From CAIQQQ01 sp040399685 (lineage in GTDB: Bacteria > Pseudomonadota > Alphaproteobacteria > Acetobacterales > Acetobacteraceae), in NCBI GenBank assembly GCA_040399685.1, contig JBBART010000027.1, positions 1-64,000 on the forward strand: a stretch of 64,000 nucleotides of DNA. The letters are read 5' to 3'. Shown here piece after piece: positions 26,751 through 35,439 of the stretch. The position numbers and the translations under genes are program-made. The notes beneath the pieces are model-generated. The model did not search any database. It saw only the letters and a program-made list of their open reading frames with translations, and was not told the origin of the DNA. Each line of letters starts with the position of its first letter. The stretch's first letter is position 1.

Positions 26751-27470
26751 GTGGAAAACCTGTTCCATCTCTGGGTCTATCTTGAAACAACGCCGCTGCT
26801 GGGGTTGGCGGCAACACTCGTGGTGTGGCGACTGGCCACGCTGGTGGCCGCCCGCATGCCAGGGATGGCCCTGGCCAACCCCATGCTGATCTCTGTGGTC
26901 ATCCTGGTGGCCCTGCTGCTGGCAACCGGCACGCCCTATTCCGCCTATTTCCAGGGCGCCCAATACGTCCATTTCCTGCTCGGCCCGGCCACGGTGGCGT
27001 TGGCCATCCCGATGTATGCCAATCTGCGCCGCATCCGCCGCTCGGCACGCGCCATCTTACCGGCCTTGATCGCCGGATCGGTGGTCGCCGCCGGCAGCGC
27101 CATGCTGATCGCCCGCCTGCTGGGCGCGCCCCGTGTGGTCATTTTATCGCTGGCGCCCAAATCGGTCACCACGCCCATCGCCATGGGAATCGCCGAGCAA
27201 ATCGGCGGGCAACCCTCACTCGCCGCTGTATTCGTGCTGCTGACCGGGCTCTGCGCGATCGTGCTCATCAACCCGGCCATGCGCCTGATCAGAGCCACGG
27301 ACATGCGCGCCCAGGGCCTCGCCGCCGGCATGGCAGGACACGGACTGGCCACCGCCCGCATGCTGCTGATCAGCGAAACCGCCGGCGCGTTCGGCGGCCT
27401 GGCCATCGGCCTGAACGGCATCACCACCGCCATCGTTGTGCCATTACTGGCAACATTTCTGGTCCGCTGA
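26751..27470 (+). CDS. LrgB family membrane protein
   Basis: Integral membrane protein of 239 aa with multiple TM segments. It carries the LrgB hallmarks: FLLGPATVALAIP (about 75-87), LAPKSVTTPIAMGIAEQIGG (about 136-155) and the C-terminal ETAGAFGGLAIGLNGI. The GTG start at 26751 directly follows the CidA/LrgA stop and keeps the first TM. It probably forms a functional unit with its partner in membrane permeability or organic-acid transport. It is convergent with the TetR gene, 8 bases away. Confidence 0.9.
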   Translation: MENLFHLWVYLETTPLLGLAATLVVWRLATLVAARMPGMALANPMLISVVILVALLLATGTPYSAYFQGAQYVHFLLGPATVALAIPMYANLRRIRRSARAILPALIAGSVVAAGSAMLIARLLGAPRVVILSLAPKSVTTPIAMGIAEQIGGQPSLAAVFVLLTGLCAIVLINPAMRLIRATDMRAQGLAAGMAGHGLATARMLLISETAGAFGGLAIGLNGITTAIVVPLLATFLVR

Positions 27471-27478
27471 GTCGGCCG

Positions 27479-28111
27479 CTACGCCCTCGGCCACGCCGTG
27501 ACGTAGACATTGACGGCAGAGGCAATCATCGCCCGCTTTTCCTCATGCACCGGGGTTCCGTAGACAAATTTCCGGACGCCGTAATAAAAGATGCCGCCCT
27601 GAAGGCTCCATGCCAGTTCGAGCAGCGCGGGCGGAATGTCGTCGCCCACCGCCACGCCGCGCTCGGCGCACATCTCCACCACGATCGGCCGGATGATGCG
27701 CTTTTCCACCCGGCCGATATAATCGCCGGTGATTTCAACGCCCTTGAGGCCGGCGAACAGATAAATCCGCATCCACTCGGGATGCATGATCACGTCGGTA
27801 TAGCTGTTGTAGAAACGATTCAGCCGCTCCGCCATGCCAAGGCTGCGATCGGACAGGATCGCGTCCCAGGCTTCATCCCAGGATTGCAGGAACACCGTCT
27901 GATAGACTTCGTCGATCAGCGCACTTTTGCTAGGAAAATAACGATACATCAACGGCTGCGTGGTGCCGAGCCATGCCGCCAGTTCACGCGTGGTGGCGTC
28001 AAAACCGAACTGCGCGAAGAACGACGCCGCCTTGCGCACAATCTCGGCGCGGCGCACCTCGAACGGCTTGCGCGGGGCACGGGTGCGGGGGGCTGCGGAC
28101 GTCTCGGTCAT
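27479..28111 (-). CDS. TetR-family transcriptional regulator
   Basis: Protein of 210 aa. The N-terminal helix-turn-helix region reads AEIVRKAASFFAQFGFDATT, then RELAAWLGTTQPLMYRYF, a typical TetR DNA-binding domain (about 20-70). The C-terminal part is a ligand-binding/dimerisation domain without assignable ligand. The ATG at 28111 follows the SDR stop by one base. It is the last gene of the four-gene minus-strand operon. A perfect palindrome at 31166-31183 in the operon promoter is the obvious candidate operator. Confidence 0.9.
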   Translation of the reverse strand: MTETSAAPRTRAPRKPFEVRRAEIVRKAASFFAQFGFDATTRELAAWLGTTQPLMYRYFPSKSALIDEVYQTVFLQSWDEAWDAILSDRSLGMAERLNRFYNSYTDVIMHPEWMRIYLFAGLKGVEITGDYIGRVEKRIIRPIVVEMCAERGVAVGDDIPPALLELAWSLQGGIFYYGVRKFVYGTPVHEEKRAMIASAVNVYVTAWPRA

Positions 28112-28112
28112 C

Positions 28113-28880
28113 TCAGTCAGCCGTCCACCCACCGTCGACCACAACGGAACTGCCCGTCATCAGGGCCGATGCGTCGCTGGCCAGGAACACAACGGGGCCC
28201 ATCAAGTCTTCAACCTGGCCCAGGCGACCCAGCTTGATCTTGGCCAGCACGTCCTTGCGAAACACCGCATCATCGAAGAACGGCCGTGTGAGGGCGGTTT
28301 CGATGAAGGTGGGGCAGATGGTGTTCACACGGATTCTGTGGGGTGCAAGGTCGATCGCCATGGCGCGGGTGAACCCCTCCATCGCCCATTTGCTGGCGCA
28401 ATACAACGTGCGGCGGGCGCCGCCCACCATGCCCATCTGCGACGAAATGTTGATGATCGAGCCAGGCATCCCCGCCGACACCAACCGCTTGGCTACCGCC
28501 TGGGCCGCGAAATAGGCGGCGCGAACGTTCAGTTCCATCACCACATCATAATCGTCTTCGGTGACATCCGTGACAGGCTTGGGCCGGTTGGTGCCGGCGT
28601 TGTTGACGAAGATGTCAAACGGCGCCGCCTCGGCAATCGCCACCGCCACCGCCTTGGTGTCGGTGACATCGAGCACGAGTTTCTCCGCCACCCCGCCGCG
28701 CGCAACAATGGCAGCCACCGCCGCGTCCAACTCTGCTTCACTGCGCGAACACAGCGTGACAGCCGCCCCATGCTCAGACAAAGCCGCAGCGGCAGCAAGG
28801 CCGATGCCCCGCCCGCCGCCGGTAATCAACGCCCGCCGCCCATCAAGGCGAAAGCTGGGCGTGGTGGGAAGCAGGCTCAT
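28113..28880 (-). CDS. Short-chain dehydrogenase/reductase (SDR)
   Basis: NAD(P)-dependent oxidoreductase of 255 aa with classical SDR motifs: cofactor loop ITGGGRGIG (about 21-29), NNAG, catalytic Ser in INISSQMG and YCASK (Tyr-x-x-x-Lys). It ends VDGGWTAD as in many SDRs. Substrate not predictable. The ATG at 28880 overlaps the stop of the HisD-like gene (ATGA), so expression is coupled to it; the longer frame to 28988 is an artefact. Confidence 0.9.
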   Translation of the reverse strand: MSLLPTTPSFRLDGRRALITGGGRGIGLAAAAALSEHGAAVTLCSRSEAELDAAVAAIVARGGVAEKLVLDVTDTKAVAVAIAEAAPFDIFVNNAGTNRPKPVTDVTEDDYDVVMELNVRAAYFAAQAVAKRLVSAGMPGSIINISSQMGMVGGARRTLYCASKWAMEGFTRAMAIDLAPHRIRVNTICPTFIETALTRPFFDDAVFRKDVLAKIKLGRLGQVEDLMGPVVFLASDASALMTGSSVVVDGGWTAD

Positions 28881-30184
28881 TCCGCAGCCTTGCCGTACGG
28901 GATGTTGCGGCCACCATAGCGGCGCACGCGAGTATTGGCCTGCTCGGCGTGGCCCACGAAGCCCTCCAGCATGCACAGACGCGAGCAATACTCCCCGATC
29001 ATAGCCGAGGCCTCATCGGTCAGAACACGCTGATAGGTCACGGTTTTCAGGAACTTGCCCACCCACAGCCCGCCGGTGTAGCGGCCGGCCTTCATCGTTG
29101 GCAGGGTATGGTTGGTGCCGATCACCTTGTCGCCATACGCCACGTTGGTGCGCGGGCCGAGGAACAGGGCGCCGTAATTGGTCATGTTCTTGAGGAAATA
29201 ATCCGGGTCGCGAGTCATCACCTGCACATGCTCGGACGCGATGCGGTCGGCTTCCTTGACCATTTCTTCATCATTTTCGCAGACGATGATCTCGCCGTAA
29301 TCCTCCCACGCCTTCGCGGCCACGGCGGCGGTCGGCAGAATCTGCAACAGACGCTCAATCTGCGCCATCGTGTCATGCGCCAACCGTTCGGAGGTGGTCA
29401 GCAGAATGGCAGGAGAGTTGGTGCCGTGTTCGGCCTGGCCCAACAGATCGGTGGCGCACAACTCGCCGTCCACGCTGTCATCGGCAATCACCAATGTCTC
29501 GGTGGGGCCGGCGAACAGATCGATGCCCACACGGCCGAAAAGCTGTCGCTTGGCTTCGGCCACAAAGGCGTTGCCGGGGCCAACCAGCATGTCCACCGGC
29601 TTCATCGTCTCGGTGCCCAGCGCCATCGCGCCCACCGCCTGAATGCCGCCGAGGCAGTAGATCTCGTCCGCACCCGCCAGATGCTGGGCTGCCACAATCG
29701 CCGGCGCCGGCCGGCCATGGAACGGCGGCGCGCAGGTCACAATCCGCCCCACACCCGCCACCTTGGCGGTGATGACCGACATATGCGCCGATGCCAGCAA
29801 CGGATACTTGCCGCCCGGCACGTAGCAGCCAACCGCGTTGACCGGGATGTTCTTGTGGCCCAGCACGATGCCCGGCAGGGTTTCCACCTCGATATCCGTC
29901 ATCGAGGCGCGCTGGTGTTCGGCGAAGTTGCGCACCTGGGCCTGGGCAAACTGAATGTCGCTGATATCGCGCGCCGACAGTTCAGACATGCAGGCGCGGA
30001 TTTCGGCATCCGTCAGGCGATAATCGGCGCGGTCCCAGCCGTCGAACTTGTTCGACAGCTCGCGCACCGCCGCATCGCCTCGGGTTTCGATATCCGCCAG
30101 AATGCCCTCGACGGTGACGCGAATCTTCGCCTGATCCTCGGCCCGCAAAGCGGCATTGCGGCTGGTCTTGAGAAATTTTGCCAT
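28877..30184 (-). CDS. Histidinol-dehydrogenase-family enzyme in a catabolic operon (HpsN-like)
   Basis: Zn-dependent NAD dehydrogenase of 435 aa with the HisD fold: VPGGKYPLLASAHM, VGPGNAFVAEAKRQLFG, and metal-ligand regions GQAEHGTNS, GTNHTLPT and FVGHAEQANTR. It lies with a cyclase-family hydrolase, an SDR and TetR, with no his genes nearby. Its MAKFLKT start and overall character resemble HpsN-type sulfopropanediol dehydrogenases more than biosynthetic HisD. I infer oxidation of a small alcohol to an acid; the real substrate is unknown. The Shine-Dalgarno AGAGG precedes the ATG. Confidence 0.85.
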   Translation of the reverse strand: MAKFLKTSRNAALRAEDQAKIRVTVEGILADIETRGDAAVRELSNKFDGWDRADYRLTDAEIRACMSELSARDISDIQFAQAQVRNFAEHQRASMTDIEVETLPGIVLGHKNIPVNAVGCYVPGGKYPLLASAHMSVITAKVAGVGRIVTCAPPFHGRPAPAIVAAQHLAGADEIYCLGGIQAVGAMALGTETMKPVDMLVGPGNAFVAEAKRQLFGRVGIDLFAGPTETLVIADDSVDGELCATDLLGQAEHGTNSPAILLTTSERLAHDTMAQIERLLQILPTAAVAAKAWEDYGEIIVCENDEEMVKEADRIASEHVQVMTRDPDYFLKNMTNYGALFLGPRTNVAYGDKVIGTNHTLPTMKAGRYTGGLWVGKFLKTVTYQRVLTDEASAMIGEYCSRLCMLEGFVGHAEQANTRVRRYGGRNIPYGKAAE

Positions 30185-30196
30185 GGTAACGCGCCT

Positions 30197-31147
30197 CTAC
30201 TTAATAGCCTGGGGATTGATCGGCGAACCCGCCCCGCCCGGCAGATGCAGCGGCGGCGCATTGAAAAAGAACTCATAGACGTGATCGGCCGCACAATCCT
30301 CGGCGAGTTCCTTCACATAGAAGATCTCGCCCATCGACAGGCCCATCACAGGAATCACCACCCAATGCCATGGCTGGTTGGCCTCGTTGGTCTCATTTGG
30401 TCGCACTTCGCAGCCCCAGGTGTCGAGACAGATGGCGGCCAGACTTTTTTCATGAATCCAATAGCATGTCTCGAACGCCAATCCAGGCGCGTCGCCACCG
30501 GCATAACCCGACCAATCCTTCGCCGCCAGACAACGCTCCTGCTGGCCAGTGCGAACAATAACGAAATCGGCCCGCCCCACCGTCACGCCCTGGGCGGCAG
30601 CGCAGCCATCGAGGTCAGCGTTGGTGATGGCATACCCATCCGGCAGGAAATCGACACCCTTCCAGCGGGCAACATCCAACAACACCCCCCGCCCGGCCAT
30701 CTTGTCGCGCACATGCTCGATGCCGAGCTTTTTTGCACCCCGCGCATCCACCTCGGTGGCGTGGAAGCCGTTGTACATCGTGTCATCAAGGAAGATGTGG
30801 CACAGCGCATCCCACTGGGTGGACGCCTGGCAGGGCATGTTGATGGCGTCATCGGCATAGCGCAGATACGGAAACGGCTTGTCCTGGTTGCCGGCGGCGG
30901 CATCGGTGCCGGTGGCGAGCATGGTGTGAATGGGGTTCCACCGCCCGCCGAACAGGCCGGACTGGATCGGCTCCTTCAACGACAAACCGAGCGCGAACAC
31001 GCGCCCCTTCCGGATCAGCTTGCCGGCGCCGACAATATCGGCCGGCGTGACATGATTGAGCGTGCCGATCTGGTCATCCGCGCCCCAGCGCCCCCAGTTT
31101 GAAAGAGCCTTTGCGGCCGCATCGATGGCGTTGCGATCTACTTTCAT
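30197..31147 (-). CDS. Cyclase-family hydrolase (PF04199-like)
   Basis: Protein of 316 aa resembling the metal-dependent cyclase/kynurenine-formamidase superfamily (isatin hydrolase-like). Visible motifs are NWGRWGADDQIGTLN, LGLSLKEPIQ, the metal-binding type STQWDALCHIF, and VIPVMGLSMGE. The classic HxGTHxDxPxH motif of formamidases is not present. It is the first gene of the operon, 12 bases before the HisD-like gene, and starts after GGGGAG. The likely role is ring opening or ester/amide hydrolysis of a small carboxylic compound. Confidence 0.85.
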   Translation of the reverse strand: MKVDRNAIDAAAKALSNWGRWGADDQIGTLNHVTPADIVGAGKLIRKGRVFALGLSLKEPIQSGLFGGRWNPIHTMLATGTDAAAGNQDKPFPYLRYADDAINMPCQASTQWDALCHIFLDDTMYNGFHATEVDARGAKKLGIEHVRDKMAGRGVLLDVARWKGVDFLPDGYAITNADLDGCAAAQGVTVGRADFVIVRTGQQERCLAAKDWSGYAGGDAPGLAFETCYWIHEKSLAAICLDTWGCEVRPNETNEANQPWHWVVIPVMGLSMGEIFYVKELAEDCAADHVYEFFFNAPPLHLPGGAGSPINPQAIK

Positions 31148-31165
31148 GGCGCGCTCCCCGTCTTA

Positions 31166-31183
31166 TTTTATCGTTCGATAAAA
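31166..31183. promoter_or_regulatory. Perfect palindrome TTTTATCGTTCGATAAAA, probable TetR operator
   Basis: Two 8-base arms (31166-31173 and 31176-31183) are exact inverted repeats separated by TT. The site lies 19 bases upstream of the cyclase ATG in the 75-base gap after the flavoprotein gene. On the minus strand a possible -35 TTGTCA (31204-31209) would place the palindrome at the -10 region. The size and symmetry suit the TetR regulator encoded at the end of the same operon. Confidence 0.75.
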
Positions 31184-31222
31184 CTTAACGCGAAATACGC
31201 CAATGACAAGAGAGCGACGCGA

Positions 31223-32392
31223 TCAGATCGCCATCCCGGCACACCACCCGCTCGACCACGCCCACTGGAAATTATACCCGCCCAGCCAGCCGGTCACGTC
31301 CACCGCCTCGCCGATCACGAACAGGCCCGGCACGGCGTTGGCCTGCATGGTCTGCGACGACAGATCCCGCGTGTCGATGCCGCCCAGCGTGACCTCGGCC
31401 TTGGCGTAGCCCTCGGTGCCCTGGGGCGTTAGGGTCCAGGATTTCAGCCGGGCCGCCATGTCGGTCAGCGCCCGATCTGTCTGGTTGCCCATCGTGGGGC
31501 CGCCTTCCGGTGCCAACGCAGCAGCCAGCCGCTGCGGCAGCATTTCAGATAGAATGGTTTTGAACTCAGCACGCGGGCGGGACAGCTTGCGCGCCAGCAG
31601 GTCGGCGCGAGCGTCCTGATCCGGCAGGCAATCCAGCGTGATCGTCTGGCCTTCCCGCCAGAGAGACGAAATTTGCAGGATGGCCGGGCCGGACAGGCCA
31701 CGATGCGTGAACAGCATCGCCTCGCGAAACCGGGTTTTGCCCACACTGGCAATCACCGGCAGCGCCACGCCGCTCAGCGGGCGCATCAACTCCAGCGGTT
31801 CGCCCTGGAACGTCAACGGCACGAGCCCAGCGCGAATATCGGTCAGACGCAGCCCGAATTGCCGGGCGATGTCGTGAGCGAAGCCGGTCGCGCCCATTTT
31901 CGGAATGGACAAGCCACCCGTCGCCAGCACCAAAGCAGGCGCCTCGAACGCGCCATGATCGGTTTCAACCCGATAGTGATCACCGCGCGAGACGCCGGTG
32001 ATGCGGTGGCCGAGCCGGATATCGACGCCACCCTTTGCGCATTCGCCGAGCAGCAGATCCACAATCTCCCGGGCGGACCCATCACAGAACAACTGCCCCA
32101 ACGTCTTTTCATGCCAGGCGATGCCGTGCTTGCTTACCAGCGCCAGAAAATCATGCTGCGTATAACGGCTCAGCGCCGAACGCACGAAATGCCGGTTTGC
32201 TGACAAAAACCGATCCGGCACACAGCCAAGATTGGTGAAATTGCAGCGCCCGCCGCCAGAAATCAGGATCTTCTTGCCGGCCTCATCGGCATGGTCCAGC
32301 AGCAGCACCCGCTTGCCGCGCTGTCCCGCCGTCATGGCGCACATCAACCCGGCAGCCCCCGCGCCGAGCACGATGACGTCGAACCCGGTCAC
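31223..32392 (-). CDS. HI0933/YhiN-family FAD-dependent flavoprotein
   Basis: Predicted oxidoreductase of 389 aa. The N-terminal FAD motif is VIVLGAGAAGLMCAM, followed by KILISGGGRCNFTN, a family signature. VLATGGLSIPKMGATG and the C-terminal GLFVIGEAVDVTGWLGGYN, then FQWAWSSG, also fit the family. The reaction is unknown. The GTG start at 32392 overlaps the ftsY stop (GTGA), so it is probably the last gene of the dapF-mtaB-ftsY transcript. Confidence 0.9.
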   Translation of the reverse strand: MTGFDVIVLGAGAAGLMCAMTAGQRGKRVLLLDHADEAGKKILISGGGRCNFTNLGCVPDRFLSANRHFVRSALSRYTQHDFLALVSKHGIAWHEKTLGQLFCDGSAREIVDLLLGECAKGGVDIRLGHRITGVSRGDHYRVETDHGAFEAPALVLATGGLSIPKMGATGFAHDIARQFGLRLTDIRAGLVPLTFQGEPLELMRPLSGVALPVIASVGKTRFREAMLFTHRGLSGPAILQISSLWREGQTITLDCLPDQDARADLLARKLSRPRAEFKTILSEMLPQRLAAALAPEGGPTMGNQTDRALTDMAARLKSWTLTPQGTEGYAKAEVTLGGIDTRDLSSQTMQANAVPGLFVIGEAVDVTGWLGGYNFQWAWSSGWCAGMAI

Positions 32393-33306
32393 GCGCCGAG
32401 CAGGCCGCGCGCATAGTCCATCGGGAAGAACGGCTTCAGGTCGCCCACCTGCTCGCCCACGCCCACGGCATACACCGGCAGGCCATATTCCTCGGCCAAC
32501 GCCACCACAATCCCGCCACGGGCCGAACCGTCCAGCTTGGTGACGATCAGCCCAGACACATCCACCATCTCGCGGAACACGCCCACCTGCTGGATGGCGT
32601 TCTGGCCCGTCGTCGCGTCCAGCACCAGCAGCACCGTATGCGGCGCCGTCGGGTCCTGCTTGCGGATGACGCGGATGATCTTCTGCAGCTCTTCCATCAG
32701 CGCGGATTTGTTATGCAGCCGCCCTGCGGTGTCGATCAGCAGCACGTCCGCACCCTCGGCCCGCGCACGGGCGATGGCATCGAACGCCAGGCCAGCAGGG
32801 TCTGAATTGGCCGGGGCCGTCACCACCTCAGCGCCGGTGCGCTGGGCCCAGACCTGCAACTGCTCCACGGCGGCGGCGCGGAAGGTGTCGCACGCGGCCA
32901 GCATCGGCTTCAGCCCCTGCTCGCGATATTGCAGCGCCAGCTTGCCGATGGTGGTGGTCTTGCCGTTGCCATTGACGCCGACGACAAGAATGACATGCGG
33001 CGAACGATCCGGATTGATCACCAACGGCCGCGCCACCGGCGACAAAATCTCCGCGATCTCCTCGGCCAGCGCGTGCTTGACCTCGGCTTCCGTCACCTCC
33101 TTGCCGAACCGCGTGCTGCGGAACTTGGCGATCACCCGCTTCGTCACCTCGGTGCCCATATCGGCGCCGATCAGCAGATCCTCCAGATCGGCCAGCGCCT
33201 CCTCATCCAGCTTGCGCTTGGTGAAGACCGCGCCAATCCCCTCGGTCAGCTTGCTGGCGGAGCGGGACAGGCCCTGGGTCAGGCGAGAGAGAAATCCAAG
33301 CGCCAT
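32389..33306 (-). CDS. ftsY: Signal recognition particle receptor FtsY
   Basis: SRP-receptor GTPase of 305 aa that docks ribosome-SRP complexes to the inner membrane. It has the N domain (about 1-90) and G domain with P-loop GVNGNGKT (110-117), DTAGR (192-196) and TKLDG (256-260). It lacks the long acidic A domain of E. coli FtsY, as is common in alphaproteobacteria. The ATG shares a base with the mtaB stop (TGATG). The gene order dapF-mtaB-ftsY is typical of this class. Confidence 0.97.
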   Translation of the reverse strand: MALGFLSRLTQGLSRSASKLTEGIGAVFTKRKLDEEALADLEDLLIGADMGTEVTKRVIAKFRSTRFGKEVTEAEVKHALAEEIAEILSPVARPLVINPDRSPHVILVVGVNGNGKTTTIGKLALQYREQGLKPMLAACDTFRAAAVEQLQVWAQRTGAEVVTAPANSDPAGLAFDAIARARAEGADVLLIDTAGRLHNKSALMEELQKIIRVIRKQDPTAPHTVLLVLDATTGQNAIQQVGVFREMVDVSGLIVTKLDGSARGGIVVALAEEYGLPVYAVGVGEQVGDLKPFFPMDYARGLLGA

Positions 33307-34529
33307 CAGGCCGCCTCCGCCGTGATGCCCTGCGCGTCAGCGGCGACGACTCGTGCCCGGATCAACGTTCCAGGCTCGGCCACCAGCCGCACGGGGGCGA
33401 AATGTTCGGTATGCCCTGCCGTGCCCGTCTCGGACAGCACGGCCACATGCTGGCCCACCAGGCCCGCGTAGAACGCCGTCGCGGCCTCGGCAGACGCCGC
33501 GCGCAACTGGGCGGCGCGCTCCTTGCGGATCGGCTTGGCAACGGACGGCATGCGCGAAGCAGGCGTGCCGGGGCGCTCGCTGTAAGGGAACACATGCAGG
33601 AACGGGATGGCCGCCTCCTGCACCATCGCCAGCGTTTCGGCGAACAATTCATCGGTTTCGGTGGGGAAACCAGCAATCAGATCCGCCCCGATGCCGATGC
33701 CCGGGCGCAGGCGGCGGGCGCGGGCGATGGCGTCCAACCCCTCGGCGCGCGAATGGCGGCGCTTCATGCGCTTCAAAATCATGTCTGAGCCAGCCTGCAA
33801 CGACAGATGCAGATGCGGCATCAACCGCGCCTCGTTCTCTATCAGCAGCCACAGATCAGCGTCGATCGCGGCCGGGTCGATGGAGGACAGCCGCAGGCGC
33901 GGCAATTCCGGCACCAACGCCAACAGCCGGCGGATCATCTGGCCGAGCGACGGGCTGCCCGGCAGATCGGGGCCATAGGACGTCACATCCACCCCTGTCA
34001 GCACAATCTCGTTGTAACCGCTGGCCACCAGCGTGCGCACCTGATCGACAATCACGCCGATCGGCACCGAGCGGTTGGGGCCACGGCCGAACGGAATGAT
34101 GCAGAACGTGCAGCGATGATCGCAGCCCTGCTGCACCTGCACGAAGGCGCGGGCGCGGCCCATGAATTCCGTGACAAGCTGCGGCGCGGTTTCCCGCGCC
34201 ACCATGATGTCGGTCACGGCCGTGCCGGCGCCGATGATCCAGCTTTCCGGCTTCAGCTTGTCCTCGTTGCCCAGCACGCGGGCAACGCCCGGCATGGCGG
34301 CCCAGGCGGCGGGGTCGATCTGGGCGGCGCAGCCCGTGACGACGATCTCCGCCCCCGGATTCAGCCGGTGCGCCTTGCGGATCGCCTGCCGCGCTTGGCG
34401 CTCGGCCTCGGCGGTCACGGCGCAGGTGTTCACCACGATGGTGTTGTCCAGATGCGCCGCATGGCCGCGCATCACCTCGCCTTCATAGGTGTTCAGGCGG
34501 CAGCCGAAATTGAGGATTTCCACGCTCAC
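33306..34529 (-). CDS. mtaB: tRNA t6A37 methylthiotransferase MtaB
   Basis: Radical-SAM methylthiotransferase of 407 aa that converts t6A37 of tRNA to ms2t6A. The N-terminal MTTase domain has cluster cysteines Cys10, Cys36 and Cys67. The radical-SAM motif GCDHRCTFC supplies Cys136, Cys140 and Cys143. A C-terminal TRAM-like segment follows. The GTG start at 34529 overlaps the dapF TGA (GTGA) and gives the normal N-terminus; the longer frame to 34745 lies inside dapF. Confidence 0.95.
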   Translation of the reverse strand: MSVEILNFGCRLNTYEGEVMRGHAAHLDNTIVVNTCAVTAEAERQARQAIRKAHRLNPGAEIVVTGCAAQIDPAAWAAMPGVARVLGNEDKLKPESWIIGAGTAVTDIMVARETAPQLVTEFMGRARAFVQVQQGCDHRCTFCIIPFGRGPNRSVPIGVIVDQVRTLVASGYNEIVLTGVDVTSYGPDLPGSPSLGQMIRRLLALVPELPRLRLSSIDPAAIDADLWLLIENEARLMPHLHLSLQAGSDMILKRMKRRHSRAEGLDAIARARRLRPGIGIGADLIAGFPTETDELFAETLAMVQEAAIPFLHVFPYSERPGTPASRMPSVAKPIRKERAAQLRAASAEAATAFYAGLVGQHVAVLSETGTAGHTEHFAPVRLVAEPGTLIRARVVAADAQGITAEAA

Positions 34530-35362
34530 GCCGGCAACCCCGCAAGGTTCAACGTGCCCCGGAAGCTGACAACGGCAGGGCCGGTCATCAGCACATGGCC
34601 GTCTTCGCGCCACATCATCTCCAGCACCCCGCCATCGGCGATGATCTGCGCCCGGCGCCCGGTCAGCCCCCGGCGAACGGCATTGACGATGGTGGCGCAC
34701 GCGCCAGACCCGCAGGCGAGCGTCAGCCCCGCGCCGCGTTCCCACACCCGCAAGCGGATGCGGTCAGGCGCCAGAACCTGCGCGAAGCCGATATTGGCGC
34801 GGTCCGGAAAGATCGGCGCGTTCTCCAGAACCGGGCCGATGGCGCTGATGTCAATCGTCTCCAGATCGTCCACGAAGAACGTCGCGTGCGGGTTGCCCAT
34901 CGAGACGGCGGCGGGATCGGACACCGAATTGGTGGTCAAATCCAGATGCAGCGTGTCGGCAGGACCAGCCAGCGGGATGTCTGCCCAGTCCAACCGGGCC
35001 GCCCCCATATCCACCTCAACCCGGCCATCCGGCAGCACGCGGGCGGGCAGCAGGCCGGAGATGGTCTGGATGGTGAACACGCTATGGCCCGTCTCGGCCG
35101 CCAAAAGACTGGTCACGCAGCGCGTGGCGTTGCCGCAGGCCCCCGCCTCGGACCCATCGGGATTGTAGATGCGCATGAACACATCCGCACCCGGCGCCAC
35201 GGCCGGTTCCAAAACGATAAACTGGTCGCAGCCAATGCCGCGATGACGGTCTGCGATCGCGGCCGCACGGGTGGGGGACAGGCCCAGCGAGCCGGCACGC
35301 TCATCCATCACGACAAAGTCGTTCCCGCAGCCATGCATTTTTGTAAACGTGGCGTTCATCAT
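34526..35362 (-). CDS. dapF: Diaminopimelate epimerase
   Basis: Cofactor-free epimerase of 278 aa converting LL- to meso-diaminopimelate for lysine and peptidoglycan. The two catalytic cysteines are visible: Cys76 in GACGNATRC and Cys217 in ACGSGACAT. N-terminal TKMHGCGNDFVVMD is a family signature. Two consecutive ATGs (35362, 35359) are possible starts. It heads the dapF-mtaB-ftsY-flavoprotein group, and 77 bases separate it from the 2-hydroxyacid dehydrogenase. Confidence 0.96.
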   Translation of the reverse strand: MMNATFTKMHGCGNDFVVMDERAGSLGLSPTRAAAIADRHRGIGCDQFIVLEPAVAPGADVFMRIYNPDGSEAGACGNATRCVTSLLAAETGHSVFTIQTISGLLPARVLPDGRVEVDMGAARLDWADIPLAGPADTLHLDLTTNSVSDPAAVSMGNPHATFFVDDLETIDISAIGPVLENAPIFPDRANIGFAQVLAPDRIRLRVWERGAGLTLACGSGACATIVNAVRRGLTGRRAQIIADGGVLEMMWREDGHVLMTGPAVVSFRGTLNLAGLPA

Positions 35363-35439
35363 CGACCGGTTATATGGGCCAAGTGCCGGGGGACAAAGTG
35401 TTGTCGACGCATGTCTGGCACGGGATTGCGCCGATCTGA

